A DNA stretch of 64,000 nucleotides from Triatoma infestans (lineage: Eukaryota; Arthropoda; Insecta; Hemiptera; Reduviidae): assembly GCA_011037195.1 (NCBI GenBank), contig JAAEAF010001548.1, forward strand, positions 62,001 to 126,000, given 5' to 3'. This document shows positions 1 to 11,377 of the stretch, in pieces. The notes below the pieces were generated by a model that saw nothing but the letters and a program-made list of their open reading frames with translations, was not told the DNA's origin and ran no database searches. The position numbers and the translations under genes are program-made. The first letter of the stretch is position 1; every line of letters starts with the position of its first letter.

Positions 1-14
1 CATTATCTAATTCT

Positions 15-1621
15 ATGTCAGTCTCGAATCCTTCTATTCTTGCCCATAAACTTAGTATAAGTTATGATTCTGTGGTGTCTAAAATAAACTCATTAAAATC
101 ATATTCTTCCATAGGTCCTGATGGTATTCCAGAGCTGCTTCTCAAAAATTGCCTATCACTTGCATTTCCTCTTTACCTTCTTTTTAATCACTCGTTGAGT
201 ACTGGAGATTAACAATCTGGAAACATACTTATGTTATACCAATTTATAAATCTGGTGATCGTAAAAATGTAAAAAATTACCGTCCTATTAGCATATTATC
301 TGTAATTCCAAAGTTATTCGAAAGTTTGATTTATGATATTATAGCTCCACCGTTACAATCTTTGATTATTCCTGAACAACATGGCTTTATGCCTAAGCGT
401 TCAACTACCACCAACTTACTAACCCTTCAACAATCTATCCTTAAAGCTTTTGAATCTAATCTCCAATTGGACGTTATTTATTTAGATGTATCTAAAGCAT
501 TTGATTCTGTAAACATAAATTTACTTTTGAATAAGTTGCAAACATACGGTATTTCAGGAGTTCTTCTTACTTGGTTCCGAAATTATCTCACCAACCGATT
601 TCAAACTGTCAAGGTTCGTTCTTCTTTTTCTCATACGATTCAAGCGACCTCAGGTGTGCCTCAGGGCTTTCATTTGGGACCTCTTCTTTTTATAATTTTT
701 ATGAATGATTTATGTAATGTCATATCCCATGTAAAATTCCTTTTCTTTGCTGATGACTTGAAATTATTCTGTGAAATAACATGTTCACAAGATTTCTTGC
801 GTTTACAGAAGAATCTTGATAAAGTGAGTCTTTGGTTTCATGACAATCAGTTAAAATTAAACACTGCTAAATCCTTCCTTCTCTCTTTTTCTAGACCCTC
901 TAAAACATTTAGTAATCAATACAGTCTTAATAACCGTCCTCTTTCTACTATTGACAGTATAAATGATGTAGGTGTCACATTTCAATCTGATCTGTCGTTT
1001 TCCATCCATATTGAGACAATAGTTAATAAAGCTCTAAAGATGTTGGGTTTCATTTCTCGGAACACCCGTAATTTCAATGATATTTCATCCGTTAAACATC
1101 TTTACTGCTCTCTTGTTCGCTCACAACTTGAATTTTCTTCTCCTGTTTGGTCTCCTTATCTTCTTTGTCACAAACACTCACTGGAACATGTTCAATATAA
1201 ATTCTTTAAGCTGATTTCTTTTAAATTAAATATTGCTTATACTTCTAATAACATACCTGCACTCCAAGAGCTTACAAACCTACCTTCTTTAGAATCACAC
1301 CGTACATATCTTGACTTTATGTTTATCTTCAAACTACTTAATAATCATATTGACTGTTCTTTATTACTTTCCCAGCTGAAGTTTCGTACACCTCTTCATA
1401 ACCATAGATTTCCTTCTACTTTCTTTGTGCCTCATCTCTCCTATAATTATCTCCTACATTCTGGTCTTAATCGACTAAGTAGAATTGCCAATAATATCAT
1501 TCAACAGTTCCCTTATCTTGACATTTTTCATTCTTCCTCTCATAGCATTAGTCTGCTCTTCTTAGCATTTCTCCTCCACAGCCATGGTCGCATAATAAGA
1601 AGTGAATGTTTACATAAATAA
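15..1621 (+). pseudogene. LINE ORF2 reverse transcriptase, one frameshift (jockey/CR1-like)
   Basis: RT of a non-LTR retrotransposon, which copies element RNA into DNA at the target site. The first part (15-212) holds the GPDGIPE block that precedes the RT fingers. A frameshift near 210 moves to the second frame, which then stays open to 1621 and reads YRPISILS, QHGF, YLDVSKAFDSV, SGVPQGFHLGPLLF and the catalytic FADD (YADD in most LINEs), followed by thumb and a C-terminal region. The endonuclease and ORF1 lie left of the window or are missing. Only one disruption in about 535 codons implies a fairly young copy. Clade (jockey, CR1 or relative) is uncertain; being a LINE RT is not. Confidence 0.9.
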
Positions 1622-1862
1622 TACTTATGTATAGTTCCTTCTATGTATTTGAAATAAATATTTTTGGCAGTTTTATGTATTCTACTATATTCTTGTACAT
1701 ATTTAGTTTTATCAAGTTTCTATCATCTTATATAGTGTTTACATAAATAATACTTATGTATAGTTCCCTATGTATTTGAAATAAATATTTTTGGCAGTTT
1801 TATGTATTCTACTATATTCTTGTACATATGTAGTTTTATCAAGTTTCTATTATCTTATATAG
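1608..1862 (+). repeat. 129-bp tandem duplication in LINE 3' UTR
   Basis: Two near-identical units, starting with GTTTACATAAATAATAC at 1608 and again at 1737. The first unit overlaps the last codons of the ORF, so the duplication starts at the stop codon and covers the proximal 3' UTR. Units differ by a short indel and a few substitutions. Confidence 0.9.
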
Positions 1863-2030
1863 TGTTTTGAACATTTTGTATATATATTTTATTATCATTA
1901 TTATTACTGTAGTTATTATAAGTTGGACAATAACTGTGTAATTAATATTTTGTACTCAAACTTGTAATTGTTTAGTTATTGGGCACTGCCCGTATATATG
2001 AATATAAATAAATTACTAGTGCAACTAAAC
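1863..2030 (+). mobile_element. LINE 3' UTR end with small hairpin and A-rich tail
   Basis: Continuation of the LINE. Just before the tail is GGGCACTGCCC (1981-1991), a 5-bp stem with a 1-nt loop, then an A-rich ATAAATAAATTA-type tail. A similar hairpin (GGGGAATTCCCC) sits at the same place in the LINE ending near 44938, so it may be a recognition structure for the RT. Right boundary approximate. Confidence 0.6.
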
Positions 2031-2235
2031 AAATAAATTATAGAAAGTAGAAGAGTTATATATTAGAGTTGAAAATCTAGTGACTTTCTATTCCAATTAA
2101 TGGTTAGAAAATAATAGAGAATGTGGAAATAGATGTTTAAATTAAATTACAAAATAAAAATTAAATTGGATGGACATAAAACTATTTTAAGTAATCATAA
2201 AATTAATTGGAGAATCTAAATTTAATAAAATGACT

Positions 2236-3600
2236 TTTTGGAGGAAACCACACACTCCTCTCCACTTGAAACTTCTTCAAATGAATTTTCTCGGAAAAAA
2301 GATTAAAACAAAAAGTGATAGGTCCCTGTATTCATAGCTAGTGACAGGTCCCTGTATTCATAGCTAGTGACAGGTCCCTGTATTCATAGCTAGTGACAGG
2401 TCCCTGTATTCATAGCTAGTGACAAGTCCCTGTATTCATAGCTAGTGACAGGTTCCTGTATTCATAGCTAGTGACAGGTCCCTGTATTCATAGCTAGTGA
2501 CAGGTTCCTGTATTCATAGCTAGTGTAAACAATTAAAAGAAATCCGTCATTGTGAAAAACGCAGTAAAATGTAAAGACTGCTCAGGATAACGCCCTTTCT
2601 GTCAAGATTTTCTTCAAATTCGGAATTTCGGCAACATATTTAATTCTAATATAATTAACATTATTTAGATGATAGAAGTGTATATTAAACTGAAACAGCA
2701 TTTTATAAGTAAATATATCCCCCACCCCTTCCCCAAAAGCGTGGAGTGAAACACAATTTTCTCTTACTGCAGTTTACAAAATTGTAACAGATAAATTTTA
2801 TAGTTTAGATTCCAAATTTTTTCGTGAAATTCTTCTGTGTTTTTATGGAGAGCATTGCAAAAACTGAAAAAAAAAAGTGTCCAGTAAAAACGCACTTCCG
2901 GTTTACTATTTTCGGAAACTCGGAATTTTGGCCATCTATTTATTTCTAAATGGAATAGAGGATGGTAGAATTGTATAATCAATTAGGAGAGCACTTTAGA
3001 GGAAAACATAACCCCACCCCTCCCCCAAAAGCCTTCTCAAATGACTTTACCAGGAGAAATGTTTCAAATAAAAGTTGCAGCTCTTTATATGTGTGGTTGA
3101 CATTCCTTGTTTAAACAAAATCATAAAATCGTTTTAAAAAAAATAGCAGAAAACTGAGAAATACTTTTCGGTAAAAACGCATTTCCGATCATCTGATTAT
3201 TTTCAAATTCGAAATTTCAGCAAAATATTTAATTCTAATTTATATTATTTAGATGATAGAATTGTGTAGTTAACAGAAATAGCACTTTAGAGGAAAACCT
3301 AAGCCCCTAAATGAGTTTTTCCGGAGAAATATTACAAATAAAGGTCGTAGATCTTTGTATGTGTAGTTGATATACTTAGTTTAAAGAAAAACGTTGAAGC
3401 CGTTTTTGAGAAAACGGGGAAAAAATCTTTCTTTGTAAAGTGGTACTTTCGGTTAAGAAATTTGACAGAAAACTTACTGTCGGATCCCATGGAGATACCT
3501 AAACAGAATATCAACTTTGCATTTTCTGTGATTTTTCGTTTTTGAGCTATGCTGTTCTCACACACACACACAAACAAGCAGAAAAAATTTGTTTATGAAA
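2236..3600 (+). repeat. R-family dispersed repeat, multi-module copy
   Basis: A dispersed family with at least a dozen copies here. The body is built from similar modules about 268 bp apart: the anchor GAGAAATGTTTCAAATAAAAG appears near 3052 and again, diverged, near 3325, with a related module from about 2790 and another before the minisatellite. Each module runs through AAAATCGTT, a GAGAAAA stretch, AAAACGCACTTCCG and TTTAATTCTAAT. The distal end has CCTAAACAGAATATCAA, TTTTTGAGCTATGCTGTTC and a (CA)n run. No coding potential. Class unknown. Confidence 0.7.
2320..2527 (+). repeat. 26-bp minisatellite, 8 units
   Basis: Unit AGGTCCCTGTATTCATAG followed by CTAGTGAC. Units start at 2320, 2346, 2372, 2398, 2424, 2450, 2476 and 2502. 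Three carry one substitution (AAGTCC or AGGTTCC). It begins where other R-family copies continue with their ordinary sequence, so it expanded inside an R-family module. Confidence 0.95.
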
Positions 3601-3624
3601 ATATCTCTACCGTACACCATTTTG

Positions 3625-3659
<35 letters not shown>

Positions 3660-3664
3660 ATGTA
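3549..3664 (+). repeat. Microsatellites (CA)n, (TA)n, (TG)n
   Basis: A CA run near 3560-3573 at the fixed position inside the R-family end, then TA repeats near 3625-3640 and TG repeats at about 3640-3658. The CA run recurs at the homologous place in the copies at 9608, 62458 and, as TG, at 60757. Confidence 0.85.
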
Positions 3665-3797
3665 TGTTGTAATAGATCAAAAACGAGCACACGCACCAAC
3701 ACTGAACTTGAATTTCAGGTTAAGAAATCAGTCACCAACGTTTCGGTCAAACATCAGAGATATTTTCCGTGATATCCTGTTTCTATTTGTGGTCGTC

Positions 3798-3834
3798 GAT
3801 CGGTTTCGGTCATCGTTCGCCCATCATCAGGATG
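3798..3834 (-). ncRNA. Hammerhead-like motif, degenerate
   Basis: Read on the minus strand: CATC, CTGATGA (3824-3830), a region that no longer pairs well (stem II damaged by GATGACC), GAAA (3804-3807), then CCGATC. Core nucleotides present but stem II broken; probably inactive. Confidence 0.4.
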
Positions 3835-4093
3835 CTTTTCGTCAAACAGTGTGATAACATAGATTTTCAAAGAGCAAATTTAGTTAATACAATAGCAGAA
3901 AACTGAGAATACTTTTCAGTAAAAACGCACTTCCGATCATCCGATTATATTCAAATTCCTGTATTTAATTACAACATATTTAATTCTAATTAATATTATT
4001 TAGATGATAGAATTGTGTAGCTAACAGAAATAGCAGTGTATCAAATAAATAGGCTCTCTGCAAATCTATGTTATCACACTGTTTGACAAAAAG

Positions 4094-4131
4094 CATCCTG
4101 TTGATGGGCGAACGTCCGAAACTGGTCGATG
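4094..4131 (+). ncRNA. Hammerhead-like motif, mutated core
   Basis: CATC, CTGTTGA (4098-4104; the expected A6 is T), a near-complete stem II (GGGCGAACGTCC), GAAA (4118-4121), CTGGTC and GATG, which pairs with CATC as stem I. The A6 change is predicted to abolish cleavage. The same CTGTTGA occurs in the copy at 17942-17948. Confidence 0.4.
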
Positions 4132-4454
4132 ATAAAAAAAAAAACAGGCTATCACGGAAAATATCTCTGATGCTTTCCAGCTCTGCGGAACCAAGCATAA
4201 CAAGTTTCGGACAAAATTCGTCAACCATAAATGCGACTTCCACCATTTTTATTTTTATTTTAATTTGATTTACCGAGAACTACTTCCATGATTTACTTTA
4301 AACTTCTCAGTATATTTACATACATGCAACTCTACATTATATTAAACATTCTTCTTTCCCTCTAAAGTACTATTTCAATACTCCTGTGGTTTTTACATGG
4401 TGTGTAGGAGAATAAATATGTTTAAATATGCCAAGTTTGATTATGGACATATTA

Positions 4455-4555
4455 CGGTAACGAATGTTCAGTGGCGCGGACAAAGCTGAGGTATCTGTGG
4501 GTATTGGGTTCGATTCTGTGATGGATGCCAGAAATATAAAAATATATTTAATTTG
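4455..4555 (+). repeat. Possible SINE fragment (tRNA-like boxes)
   Basis: Contains CAGTGGCGCGG, resembling an A box, and about 40 bp later GGGTTCGATTC, a near-consensus B box, followed by an A/T-rich tail. No cloverleaf can be drawn and no related copy was found in the window. Weak call. Confidence 0.35.
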
Positions 4556-4559
4556 AAAT

Positions 4560-7285
4560 TATCAAATAATGAAGAAAATGTAACATTCGCTGGCAAAAGG
4601 GACTATTCAGATAGATGACCATTATTGTCTTTTAGAGTTCATGAACTTGTTAGCACTGTCTACCCCTTCTTCTCACAGGGGAAGATTTGAACGAACAATT
4701 AGAAGGCATTCTTTCAGAACAGTCTCAATCAGACATTCTACGAGTAGACATCAGTGCCAGTTTAAGTTAAATCAATCTAGCTAAAACATAAGAGCTTTGC
4801 ACTTAATCTAGATAATAATTGATTTTATAAACATAATAGTTGTGATATTGTAAAATATTTAAATATCTTTAAAGATAATATATTTAATTTAATCTAGCAG
4901 TGTTTTCTTGATTATTTCTTAATACTTCTATCTTTATCTCAAACATACACACAAGCCCTTTACAAAACCGCTTGTGCTACACAGCTACTACAAACTACAT
5001 TACTAAACATCACACCAATTACATTTCAATTTCCTGTCTTGCCTTTGGATTTTACTTGATTTATTAATATGAGTAGTATTCGGCAAGGTATGTTTGCTAT
5101 CCGCCTCCCTTCGCGGCACTTGATCGGTAGTTGGACTCAAAGCCGGCTTGAAAAGTAGCCATTACTTTACGTCTTTTCAAAACTAAGTTTGAGGAAAATA
5201 AATTAAACGGAAATGCGAATTTTCAGAATAGGGTTTTCATTTTATGCGATTACCTCAAAGAGCAGTGAACAATTTCGTAATACTCGATGACACATTAAAA
5301 ACACATAAACCCTTTTACTTTTACTTCCAACATTTTTCTGGAAAAAATGATTTTATGCGGTGGAGGAGGTGAATTCTAGCAGTAACACACACAACAGTCA
5401 AGAGAATTGAAATTCACACTTTAAGAAATCTGTACGATCAATTATGAGAACGCATTAAAAGAAGGTAAAAGTACGTGGTTTCACACCAGATGTTTTGTTT
5501 AATGTAAATACATAGAAATAGGTTGTTTATTTCTGCTTGAACTTTTAATTTTCATTTCACTGTAATTGTAAAATAATATTGCTATGTAGTTTGATAATCA
5601 GGTATTTATATACTGGTGGACATTCTTATTTCTAATAATAATAATAATAATAGAACAAAAATGCTTTAATAAAATTACATGTTTTACCCCTTTCACGAAA
5701 ACAGTATACGCAACTATTAATACTGGAAATCGAACGGAGTAGTATAAGAGAGTAGTGAGTATAAAGTTCTGTATAGGGATACGCTTCCTGGAGTCAGGTG
5801 TAAATAGGTGTAGAATCATGGGGCGGAGCCAATGTCGGAAGTATTGAAACAATACTAGTTGACATGATAAAATGATCAAAATGTTCCTTTTAAATGTGCC
5901 CTTTTGTCATCAGTTGGCAACATCATCATCAGCGATACACCCTCTATACGTCACCCATACCAGCAGCTCACTTCTTCTTCCTATGGACCATGGACTGTGG
6001 CTGTTACTACGATCAGTCTGTCGTATCCTTATAAGTTTTTCTGCTCACTTTCACACAACCAGTGAGTCTAAAACTCTCACTTCACAGATCAAGTCTAAAA
6101 CTGTTACTCCATTCTTCTTTCATACGGCTCTATTGTTTTACCAGTTATAACTTTTAAAATACATTTTCCATACGTTCAATAGTTTGTTTCAACAGTATTG
6201 TCTATCTATTTTAAGATTTATCATCAGGATGAAAACTGTTTGACTTCTATTTTTATTATCATTTTTTTCATACGAGATTCAAGTCTTTGTCACACGCTTG
6301 GCTCTTTGGACTTCACTCCTCCAACAAAGCCTGCAAATCCTGCAGCCTTGCAAGCTTTTATACCCTTCACAGAAAACATCTCACCATCCAGATTCTGACC
6401 ATCACGGCAAAATTTTCCAAGCTTATTGTACCCTTGTTCTCCGTAAGTCGAAGTCGAGTAATCACTTCTTCAGGTTGATTGGCGTCATTGCGGTCACCAC
6501 TTCCCTCAAAGAGAAGTACATTTTTACTGACAATTCTATCACTCTCACAATACACACAGTGACAGCAGGATAGTGGAAAAGTGTAATTACTTAGACATGC
6601 ACGGGTTAATAATCTACAAAAATCGAAAAAAGAAGTTTAAGAATCACTTAATTGGATATTTGTATAAAATTTATGTTATTTTATTTCATTATGGAAAATG
6701 TTTTATTTACAAATTATTTCTTGTTTGAGAAATTAAATTGGTTACATTAAAATTTCAGTTATTAAAAATCACAGAGAATAAAATATTTGGAAAATTTAGT
6801 TAAGATCCTTTATTTTAATCCACACTCTAGGTACTTTCCATCAAATCTATACCAACTGATAGATTTCAATCAATCAGTGGCTTATTAGAGCAAAATTACC
6901 ACTTGGCAGAGAGAATACTATAATGTAATAAAACCTAATTAATTGAAATCTTTTAAATCGTGCTATCGAATTTGTGAGTGCAATTTCCACCCCAACACAA
7001 TTGCAGTAAAAAAAAATCTCATTAAAGTAAGCCGTTCCCTAAAAAAATGTTCTAATAAAAATCAATAAAATATTACGTAGAAATACTGATATTTAGAAAT
7101 ATAATTAAAATCTTGGTAACTATATCTTGCTTATATCATATTTTGTCTTTCTCTTTCTGCTTTAAGAAGTAGAGAGAATATAAAACATTTTCGAAAATGA
7201 CTTTTAATCGAAGTTTTAATAATGTTTTGAGGTGTCAGAATAGAAAAAGATGCTTTTAACGAGTGGTCTTTGTATGTGTCCCTCT
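4560..7285. other. Unassigned AT-rich region
   Basis: No supported gene. An ATT microsatellite lies at 5634-5653. The stretch 5880-6560 is less AT-rich and has overlapping short open frames, one with a CKSC-type cysteine pair near 6310-6345; it could be a decayed retroelement but I see no diagnostic motif. Confidence 0.4.
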
Positions 7286-7289
7286 CTCT

Positions 7290-7475
7290 TACTTTCTCAT
7301 TTGCTCCTTCCCACTGTGGTGTGTGCCTGTGTACGAAAAATATCCTAAAAACGAAAAATTGTAAGAAATTCAAAACTTGAAATTCCGTTTAGGTATCAAC
7401 ATGTGATCCGACACGACGTTTCCGCCCAAAATCTATCAACCACATTACTGACATTTTTCAATATCTATAAATACT
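7290..7475 (-). repeat. R-family fragment
   Basis: Minus-orientation R-family end: a GTGTG-rich stretch, ATATCCTAAAAACGAAAAAT, AACTTGAAATTCCGTTTAGG, then GACGTTTCCGCCCAAAATC and ATCAACCAC. It shows the uninterrupted order used to interpret locus 1. Confidence 0.7.
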
Positions 7476-8924
7476 GATATTTTCTTGAACTATCCACAGA
7501 TGTAGAGACTGATCCATTTTATATAAAATATTTTTTCAGGAAAATTGATGTTTGAGGATCTGAGGGAACAGCACGGCAATCTCTCTTCTAAATTACTCTA
7601 TCGAAACATGTATCCTATTTTACCCACCCATAGGCGAGGAGCTGGAGGTTGCTCTGGAATTAACAAGTCAGCAAGTACCACTGACTTGAACTGCTTTAGG
7701 GAGCATTAAAAAAATAGCATACACTCCAGGAGTAGTGTGTTGAGAATGAGACACTTCTTTTCTGGCGAGAGAGAGGAAACTGAACTAAGGAACAGGTCAG
7801 CTTCCTTATGAAAACATAACCTCATAATGGATTCTAAGAGGTCCTTTCCCTGGGAATTTCGAAGACTTTTCAAGTTTGAAGCTAGATTTTTTTTGTCCGA
7901 ACATGAAATCGAAGATATTTCTTCTCAACATCAAGACTCCACATGGTGTGGACCGGGCGTCTTGTCTGCTTCATTCCTAATTCCAAATTAGTTTCCTCTG
8001 ATGGATCCAAACTACGCACAGGAGGGCACCGTGGGATCATCACAACCATCCCGAGAGAAAGAGAGAAAAAACATCATATTCCACCATATCCTTCTCTGGC
8101 GTCTTTTGGTCTTTGATCGCGGATTCGAGGGGTTAATTATAACTCTGCACTGTTTTGTCTTTAATCAGTGGACGATATGACCGATAATGGTCCAGCATTT
8201 TACCCATTGATGGGACACCGCTGATTTAATGCTAATCAGTACAATCTATCCCTTAAGAATATTAAAAATTTTGTATAAATTCAAACAGAGATATGAAGAT
8301 TGCAGCAAGAGAAAGTCGTAGGAATGTTCGCGTCGGAATGTTCACTGAAAGTTTGTAACCAAAAAACAAATCATTCCATACAAAGTGCTTTCTCTTAATG
8401 CTGTAAAAGAAGTACTGCAATCGTTTTTATTTTTAATGTTTTAAGTAAAAACTAATTGAATTTTTATTTATTGTTTTATTTTTTAATGTAAAAGACAATG
8501 ACTCCTCCTCAGCCCATCCATCAGAATATGCTATTTATTTATATGGAAAACAATGATAAAAAAAGAGAGATATCTAGTTGAAAAAAGAAAAGAAAACGCT
8601 AAGGTTGTTCTAGAGTTCACAACAGAAGGAGTAAAACAAATTTATCTGAATATGATAACAATTTCCTTTATACAAATACCCTTTATACTTCAGCTATCTT
8701 ATATAGGTAGATACGCTCTAGCAAAATGTATACTTTGAAAACACATAGATAATGATACTAAAAAAAAAGATATACTCGTATTTATCTAGATAGATCTGAA
8801 ATCCAAATATTATTTTAGTAATGTAAAACCACTAGTTATTATTATTAAAAAAAAAAAAAACACACAAACAAAACTTTATAACTAAAACTGGGGCTGCACA
8901 ACTACATAAAACAGATTTAAAAAA
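7476..8924. other. Unassigned region
   Basis: No supported gene or known repeat. 7560-8250 is nearer balanced base composition than its surroundings but has no long frame. A poly(A) run of 14 sits at about 8848-8861. Confidence 0.4.
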
Positions 8925-9745
8925 ATCTAGTGTTGAAACACTCACACAACTTTCTCTTATTGCATTTTACAAAACTGTAATTGGCAAATATGTTCGCACT
9001 TATAATTGTTACTAGATATTTGTCTTTAGTTTTATATCAATGAGCAATCTAAACTTAAAATGACTTTCTTCAGGAAAGAACAACCGCCAACCGACCTCCA
9101 AAATTCCTTTAAATGAATTTCTCAAAAAATGTTTCAAATAAAAGTGATAGATCTCTTCAAATTACAGTTAGTATACTAAATTAAATGAAATTTGTCGGTG
9201 TTTTTATGGACAAAATTGCGAAAACTGGAAAACTGTTCAAAAAACGCACTTACGTTACTGATTATCTTGAAACTCGGAAATCTGGCAGTCTAAAATATTT
9301 TTAGATGGTAGAATTGTATAATCAATAGAGAGAATTTAGAGAAAAACAGAACCCCACCCCCCTAAATGACATTACCCGGGAAAATGTGGCAAGAAACATT
9401 TGTAACTCATTAGATGTGTAGTTGATGTAATGAGTTTAAATAAAATCGTTGGAGCCGTTTTGGAGGAAAACTCAAACTTCAGCAATGTTGCACTTCCGGT
9501 TGACGTATTTTTCCCGAAATCTCTGTGTTTGATGCGGTGGTAGTAGTACCTAAACGGAATATCAAATTTCAGCTTTCTGTGACTTTTCATTTTTGAGATA
9601 TTCTCTTAACACACACACACACACACAAAAATCATGTTCTAGAAAACCACTTTTAGAAAATGGATCTGGAAACCCTGGACTCAGGGACCTCAAAACGTCT
9701 ATTTCCGGTGAAAACTTAATTTCGAAAATCTGGCACGATTGCAAT
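8925..9745 (+). repeat. R-family copy, near complete
   Basis: Starts with AAACACTCACACAACTTTCT, as at 62290, runs through modules with AATGTTTCAAATAAAAGTGA and CGCACTTCCGG, has CCTAAACGGAATATCAAA and TTTTTGAGATATTCTCTTAA before a CA run (9608-9628), and ends with ACCTCAAAACG and GGCACGATTGCAATACTT. Useful for defining both ends of the family. No coding potential. Confidence 0.75.
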
Positions 9746-9756
9746 ACTTCCTCTAA

Positions 9757-9872
9757 CAGTGGACTGTAGAGGCTGCTAGGAAAAGAAAATCTAAAGGCAG
9801 CACTGCTGGGTTAACCCAGAGCCTCCGCGTTGGAGTCTAATGCGCTACCATTGAGCTAATTTCTTCCCTTCA
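9757..9872 (-). mobile_element. tRNA-derived SINE fragment (SINE-1)
   Basis: On the minus strand: a head GGGAAGAAATTAGCTCAATG with TGGTAGCGC (A-box-like), CTCCAAC in the anticodon-loop position (CCA) with a broken stem, then GGGTTAACCC at the B-box position and the SINE body TAGATTTTCTTTTCCTAG. Lacks the distal body present in the 31502 copy. A SINE rather than a tRNA because the anticodon stem does not pair. Confidence 0.7.
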
Positions 9873-10785
9873 TTAAGCAATAACATTTCCAACATTCATT
9901 TAAATAAATTTGATACTTCGACTTCCCCGAATTTATCTCATGTTTAGTATACACTACTGCGTGGAAGAGCTCCATGTTGATTCAGAGGTAGCTCAGACAA
10001 GGTATTCTGACTTTAAATGGGAACAAAAACCTTGGAATTCAATTATAAGAAAAAGTTTCGATTTAATGTATAACTTTAAATAAATAGCACCAGCTTAACA
10101 TCACACATCATTCATAAGTTTTCAATTTATATTCTATTAAATACAAAGTTTACATTTCATTTAATTTTAATGCTTTTGAAATCAAGAAATAATTTCTAAT
10201 GCGTTTTATATATTACCTTATTTAAATTCCAAAGAAAATAAAAGCTTTTATCTTTCAAAACAGAATGTGCTCATTTTGCTTTTTACTTTCTCTTATTTTT
10301 CCTACGAGAATTTCTTCTCTATTATATAAAAAATTTAAATAATAATAAATAACAAGAGACAAATATTATAATTCAACTCCAGTCAGTTCTATTACCGTTA
10401 AAAACTTTTTCAATAAAAATAATATTTCGTTGAGACATATAAAAATGCAGGTGTTCCTTACATTGTTATAGCAAGAATTTTCAATATTCTTTTCAAGTGT
10501 TACAGAATTGTATATTTCAAGGGATAAATTAATTTCAATTGTTCTAATTTTTATTTAAAGCATTTTGTTTCTTAGCAATATTTAGCAGAATTAAAATTTA
10601 TTGTTTTTGCTTTCTTTTATTCTTTCATATTAAAAAAAAGAAAATGTCATACCAAATTTTCGAATCTTAAGACTTACCAGAAATACTCGGTTTGAAGCCT
10701 GCAAAGTATGAAAAAATGGATTTAGCGGAAACTCTGTGCATGTACGACTTCTCCTTCCGTGTCACTCTTTAACTAACTCTTTTTC
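9873..10785. other. Unassigned AT-rich region
   Basis: Mostly A/T with no coding frame or repeat that I recognise. A GT-rich microsatellite follows at 10791-10835. Confidence 0.4.
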
Positions 10786-10928
10786 CTAAAGTGTGTGTAT
10801 GTGTGTGTATTGTGTCTGTGTGCGGTGTACCTTAGAGGCGCCTCCAAATGACCTGTCAATGGACCCACTATAATCCAAAACAATAAAAAGAAAGCTGGTG
10901 CAGACTTTTCCTGCAGCCTAATTAGAAG

Positions 10929-11377
10929 TTAGAGGGCCACCCCCAGAATACCCCGTAAGGATTCCACCATCTCCACCGACTCCTCTAATTCGTACAAGCC
11001 GTCCTTGATAACCATACTGATATTCCGTTGGCGACTTGTGGCGAGTTTCATCTGTTTGCCCTTCATTCTTCGCAATTCCTCATCTACTCTCCTACGAGCC
11101 ACTTCCATATCCTTCGCTTTTGGGGAGCCCATTGAGCCGCCCGCTAGCAACCGCGAAATAACCGGGGATTCGCGCACCTCCTCCACCTTGATCGTCATTC
11201 TCCTTTCATCGAGTGTTCAGAAACCTCTTCTTGCTCTCTTTTCTTCACCAATTCTTCCACATTCTTCGCCGTAATTAGCGAGGTACATGGCGGTGTCCTC
11301 TTCATTCTAGAGCTCCGTTGAATGGGACTAGCATTTCCCTCCATAGGAGGGGCCGAGTTCTTCGGTTCCAAGCACAC
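10929..11377 (-). pseudogene. Possible LINE ORF1-like fragment, two overlapping frames
   Basis: Two minus-strand frames: 11195-11377 (MCLEPKNSAPPMEGN...) and 10929-11198 (MTIKVEEVRESPVIS...). They meet in an overlapping ATGA, so this may be one ORF broken by a frameshift. The product is hydrophilic and charged, rich in Lys, Arg and Glu with a likely helical middle (MEVARRRVDEELRRMKGKQ), resembling the N-terminal part of gag-like ORF1 proteins of R1/jockey-type LINEs. No zinc knuckle remains. The upstream part (11380-11580) is GC-rich for this window and could be a LINE 5' UTR. Identification is by general character only. Confidence 0.4.

Larger units (their letters stand above)
3752..4203. 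mobile_element. Inverted dimer of hammerhead-like repeat with 12-bp TSD (locus 1)
   Basis: Left arm 3752-3890 is in minus and right arm about 4040-4203 in plus orientation; both are copies of one repeat (TCAGAGATATTTTCC ... GTGTGATAACATAGA). The right arm is longer by about 32 bp (GCTTTCCAGCTCTGCGGAAC onward). The centre (3890-4040) is R-family sequence. Flanks are GTTTCGGTCAAA (3740-3751) and GTTTCGGACAAA (4204-4215), one mismatch, read as a TSD because intact R-family copies have this sequence once. Looks like a Penelope-like terminal-repeat pair; PLEs are known for direct or inverted terminal repeats and a short asymmetric extension. Confidence 0.7.
3665..4260 (-). repeat. R-family end (minus orientation), split by a 452-bp insertion
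   Basis: Outer parts 3670-3751 and 4204-4260 match the R-family end in minus orientation: AAAACGAG, ACTTGAATTTC, then GTTTCGGNCAAAATTC, GTCAACC and GCGACTTCC. Uninterrupted copies near 7390-7450 and 49320-49410 have the same order, so the segment 3752-4203 is a later insertion at this point. Confidence 0.65.

Noticed and set aside
6222..6275. CATCCTGATGA on the minus strand as another ribozyme
   Set aside because: No hairpin between CTGATGA and a GAAAC at proper distance; only a short resemblance.
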